In this document: positions 61,521 to 64,000 of the stretch, in pieces
Layout of the letters: every line of letters starts with the position of its first letter
Position numbering within the stretch: position 1 is the first letter of the stretch
Source: CAVVDY01 sp963815775
GTDB taxonomy: Bacteria; Acidobacteriota; Terriglobia; Terriglobales; Acidobacteriaceae
DNA length: 64,000 nucleotides
NCBI GenBank assembly: GCA_963815775.1
Contig: CAWFIB010000002.1
Location: 1 to 64,000 of the forward strand
Reading direction: 5' to 3'
Notes under the pieces: model-generated
Told to the model about the DNA's origin: nothing
Database searches by the model: none
What the model saw: only the letters and a program-made list of their open reading frames with translations
Translations under genes and position numbers: made by a program

Positions 61521-62390
61521 TTGGCTGAACACCACTTTCGCTGGATAGACACAGGCGAATCGAGACAGCGTGGTGCATTTGCGTGGTTTTCCGATGACCC
61601 GCGAACAGAGACGGCTGTGATATTCGTTCATGGCTTTCTCGGGGACGCCGAAGGTACTTGGCTCAACTTTCAAGGTATGGTTGATACTCATACCGCAGAT
61701 TATCCTGAGTGGGAAACAAGTGATCTCTTGTTCTTCCCCTACGCTAGCTTCCGTTCTCATATTACGGACAGCGCGGAAGAATTGGTCAAATTCTTGCGAA
61801 CCATGTTTCCAGCCCCACCCGAAGGTCTTTTTACGATTGATCGTGACTTGCCGTTACTACCAAAGCCTTTGGCAGATCTAGATTTGGAACCGAGGACGTA
61901 TAAACAGTTAGTCCTGGTAGGACACTCCCAAGGTGCGTTGGTAATACGGCGAGCCCTGGTGGTGATCTACAAAGATGAAGAGCCCAACCCCACGTCTCGG
62001 ATCTTGTCGTCCCAGTTGGCACTGTTTGCGCCCGCAATTTTCGGATTCGCGCCATCGGGAATGGTCGGTACTGTTTTGGGCATCGGCCGAGCAGAAAAGC
62101 TTGCAATGCTCGTACTGCGTTTTTCGCGCGCCTTCCGTGAAATGGAAAAGGGCGATGTGCCGGCGGAGATCCAAAGGCATACCGAAGCGTTCTTGAAGCG
62201 ATCGAACTTATCATGCTTCACGGCGCGCGTCCTCTTTGGAAGGGAAGAAGAAATCGTGACAAAGATGGAATACACGGACGATTTCCCGGAGCCTTCAGAG
62301 CCCAATGAAACTCATACGTCGATCTGCAAACCAAGGGCAAGATATCTTCGTCCGTTCAAATTCGTGTTCAGGAAGACCGGTTATGCATAG
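61521..62390 (+). CDS. alpha/beta-hydrolase (lipase/esterase-like)
   Basis: The 289-residue protein has an alpha/beta-hydrolase fold: oxyanion stretch ETAVIFVHGFLGDAEGTWLN and the nucleophile elbow LVLVGHSQGALVIRRALVVI (GHSQG). The His and acid are not placed. The start is a TTG after a GAGGTG site. It resembles the hydrolase domains found in DUF676/PGAP1-like proteins and in some defence or signalling modules. Its stop overlaps the next gene's ATG (TATGCATAG), so they are coupled. AT content is higher than in its neighbours. Confidence 0.85.
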   Translation: MAEHHFRWIDTGESRQRGAFAWFSDDPRTETAVIFVHGFLGDAEGTWLNFQGMVDTHTADYPEWETSDLLFFPYASFRSHITDSAEELVKFLRTMFPAPPEGLFTIDRDLPLLPKPLADLDLEPRTYKQLVLVGHSQGALVIRRALVVIYKDEEPNPTSRILSSQLALFAPAIFGFAPSGMVGTVLGIGRAEKLAMLVLRFSRAFREMEKGDVPAEIQRHTEAFLKRSNLSCFTARVLFGREEEIVTKMEYTDDFPEPSEPNETHTSICKPRARYLRPFKFVFRKTGYA

Positions 62391-63285
62391 ACTTCAGCAG
62401 TTCGTCATTGGCGAGGTCGTTCCAGAGCTAGCGGCCTTAGACGAGTCGCTCAAGGATCAGCAGGTCGATCAAGCAGCGATGAATCGTTGTTTTCTCGGCG
62501 AGAAGTTCCTGTGGCTACATCTAGGGACTGAAATCGGAGCGTTCCCTCAGCCCGCTTCGGCAGCCGTCTATGACAGCTACTTTGCACCATTTTTTTTGTC
62601 GCTAACGGACCCGAGAAAACTGCGCGATGAATATGCACCTCACACTGCTGAATCTCAGCGGATGCGGGATTCGTTTCCTCACTTCGCTCAGCAGTTATTC
62701 GACAAGGCGTTGCGAGCAGACGACGACCTATTTTCTGCGGAGCCCTGTTTGTTTAAGGCTCCTAACAACCTGATCGGCCTGTTTCAAACCTACCTGCTCC
62801 TGCGGGACCACGTCTGGCGTCAGCTGGCAGTCAGGTGGTTCGTTCGAGTGCTCAACTTCTCGGCAAGTGAATTGTGGAGCACAACATGGAAACAAGACTG
62901 CTCAGCTGAAGATATCCAAAATGCCAATGATGAACAGTCCCCGACGCCGAGCAAGGCGCTTACGTATGCGGGATATTTGGGCCTCTTCAGATATGCTTCA
63001 CAAATGCGACAACTAAGCGAGCTATGCCGTGATGACGAATTGTTGGAATTAGGGGACATCTCAAAATTAGAAGCTCGCGTCCGTGAGATTCAGGGTTGGA
63101 CTATAAACCTGCATAGTAGTGAAGTCAGTAATCGGTTCGAAGAGATTAGGATGGGGGTCGGGAAGCTATTGCAAGCGCAAAGCGAAGTTGACGCCGAAGT
63201 GAGCAAGGAAATGGTCCGTTCGATCGAAGACTTCATCGATGATGCGCTCGAATTCATTGGTATTCCGCAATTGGTATTGAGGTAG
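62383..63285 (+). CDS. helical hypothetical protein, coupled to hydrolase
   Basis: The protein has about 300 residues from the ATG at 62383, eight bases inside the hydrolase gene, after AGGAAGACCGG. It reads MHRLQQFVIGEVVPELAALD and is mainly helical, with WRQLAVRWFVRVLNFSASEL and a coiled end (FEEIRMGVGKLLQAQSEVDA). No domain, signal or membrane segment is recognised. The frame open to 62305 is not used. The pair may form a functional unit, for example enzyme and partner; this is inference. Confidence 0.75.
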   Translation: MHRLQQFVIGEVVPELAALDESLKDQQVDQAAMNRCFLGEKFLWLHLGTEIGAFPQPASAAVYDSYFAPFFLSLTDPRKLRDEYAPHTAESQRMRDSFPHFAQQLFDKALRADDDLFSAEPCLFKAPNNLIGLFQTYLLLRDHVWRQLAVRWFVRVLNFSASELWSTTWKQDCSAEDIQNANDEQSPTPSKALTYAGYLGLFRYASQMRQLSELCRDDELLELGDISKLEARVREIQGWTINLHSSEVSNRFEEIRMGVGKLLQAQSEVDAEVSKEMVRSIEDFIDDALEFIGIPQLVLR

Positions 63286-63289
63286 CAGG

Positions 63290-63368
63290 GTGCCCCAGGT
63301 TCGGCCATCGGTTGGCCTAACCTGGGCGTCACTGACATCGCGACAGGGCATGGTGTAGGTTGAAGTTC
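63290..63368 (+). repeat. family B palindrome (copy 6) plus solo RAYT leader
   Basis: GTGCCCCAGGTTCGG through AACCTGGGCG forms the palindrome (63290-63328). The tract then continues as CGTCACTGACATCGCGAC to GTTGAAGTTC, as at 60335. The RAYT coding part is missing. Confidence 0.75.
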
Positions 63369-63730
63369 GCACGACGGGATTGGCCTCGCACCAAATTACC
63401 TTCGTAACTTGCGCCCTCTACGCTTCTCTGCTACGTTCGCCGTGTGAGGCATGGAGTTGTGTGCCCACGCGTGCCGGAGCTTCTTGGACGCGGTCTTTAG
63501 GACGTATTGGTCATGCCGCAAGGCTGGCTTCAGGTTAACCGTTTCGTTACTCCTCAAAATTCATTGTGCACCGTGTCTGGTGCAATCAATCGCGCTAAGT
63601 CAAATTTCCGCAAGATTTTGCGTGTAACTCCCACGCGCTCAAGATTTTGCGCGGAAAAGTTTTTCCTTGGCAAGTATATACTTGGCTCACAAATCTCTGT
63701 ATCATATTGATTGCCGTGACAGGGCTTTTG
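63369..63730. other. intergenic region, no gene seen
   Basis: About 360 bases with several short open frames but no family match. CAAGATTTTGCG occurs twice (near 63611 and 63641). Confidence 0.5.
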
Positions 63731-64000
63731 TTATGTGTGGCTGTTGTGCCGTTGGTGAAATCTCAGATTAAGAAACAGCTTCAAGTCTTTCGTATCGATG
63801 GCGAATTTGGGGCTCGCTTCAAAGCAAAATTCGGTTCTGTGGAGCGGCGTGTTCTCGAATACGTCGTAGTATGTTGCCCATCCGTAGAAGTACAGCTTCA
63901 ATTTGCCGACCCGTACCTTTTGGATGTCCACATTGCTGATCTCCATCGGCCCGGTGAATATCCCGCTTTTCGGCCCGATCATCAGCGGATGATCGACGGC
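63731..64000 (-). CDS. C-terminal part of an acidobacterial hypothetical protein
   Basis: The reading frame continues past the window edge, so the start is missing. The visible end (HPLMIGPKSGIFTGPMEISN, then KLKLYFYGWATYYDVFENTP and LHRTEFCFEASPKF) is beta-rich. It resembles unnamed acidobacterial proteins that carry N-terminal membrane helices and a similar FYGWA-YYDVFENT block. The function is unknown. Confidence 0.7.
   Translation of the reverse strand, partial: AVDHPLMIGPKSGIFTGPMEISNVDIQKVRVGKLKLYFYGWATYYDVFENTPLHRTEFCFEASPKFAIDTKDLKLFLNLRFHQRHNSHT

Noticed and set aside
63507..63710. A 67-codon plus-strand frame near the right edge
   Set aside because: Atypical composition, no ribosome site and no family pattern.

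Overview
The window is about 64 kb of moderately GC-rich bacterial chromosome with no rRNA, tRNA, CRISPR array or phage. Gene content points to Acidobacteriota, probably a Koribacter/Terriglobales-like soil bacterium. The evidence is many DUF2934, CsbD and SYLF stress proteins, a SqdB-like epimerase, a TreS-maltokinase fusion, AcrB-type RND genes, and RAYT-linked palindromic repeats. This taxonomy is inferred from gene families, not from a marker gene.

Layout. 0-1.2 kb: two toxin-antitoxin-like pairs (DUF5615/DUF433 and BrnT/BrnA), followed by two inverted copies of a palindromic repeat. 1.7-8.6 kb: an orphan cytochrome oxidase subunit III, a DUF2461 protein and an RND pump with its adaptor. 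8.9-12.3 kb: a TreS-maltokinase fusion. 12.6-27 kb: a stress and envelope island of small proteins (OmpA-like, DUF883, CsbD, SYLF, DUF2934, LssY_C, zinc-dependent phospholipase C-like). 27.6-35.3 kb: a same-strand energy and dormancy gene run, with a P-type H+-ATPase carrying DUF2934 modules in its tail, a hibernation factor, PPK2 and phosphoketolase. 35.6-38.5 kb: a mannose operon (manA, HAD phosphatase, GH130). 38.7-46.5 kb: more stress and envelope genes, a second SYLF gene, two glycine-rich microproteins and a Crp/Fnr regulator. 46.7-54.8 kb: glycan and lipid genes (hexapeptide acyltransferase, GT21, SqdB, radical SAM, GT39, AsnB). 55-59.6 kb: SpoIIE-type phosphatase, Ppx/GppA, SixA, a secreted NTF2-like protein and a CPBP protease. 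59.6-63.4 kb: a graveyard of palindromic repeats around a dead RAYT transposase, with a hydrolase/helical-protein gene pair embedded in it.

Two short motifs recur in front of island genes. Motif I occurs three times, always pointing into a small stress gene. Motif II (core CAATTnTGACCA) occurs four times, 22-23 bases upstream of a -10-like hexamer. Together they suggest a shared regulon, and the Crp/Fnr protein at 45.7 kb is one possible regulator. Broken genes include a frameshifted CsbD, a DUF2934 gene with a stop and a frameshift, and a RAYT gene with two stops and a palindrome inserted in it.

All alignments and motif calls were made by eye. Functions rest on recognised family motifs, and no database search was run.
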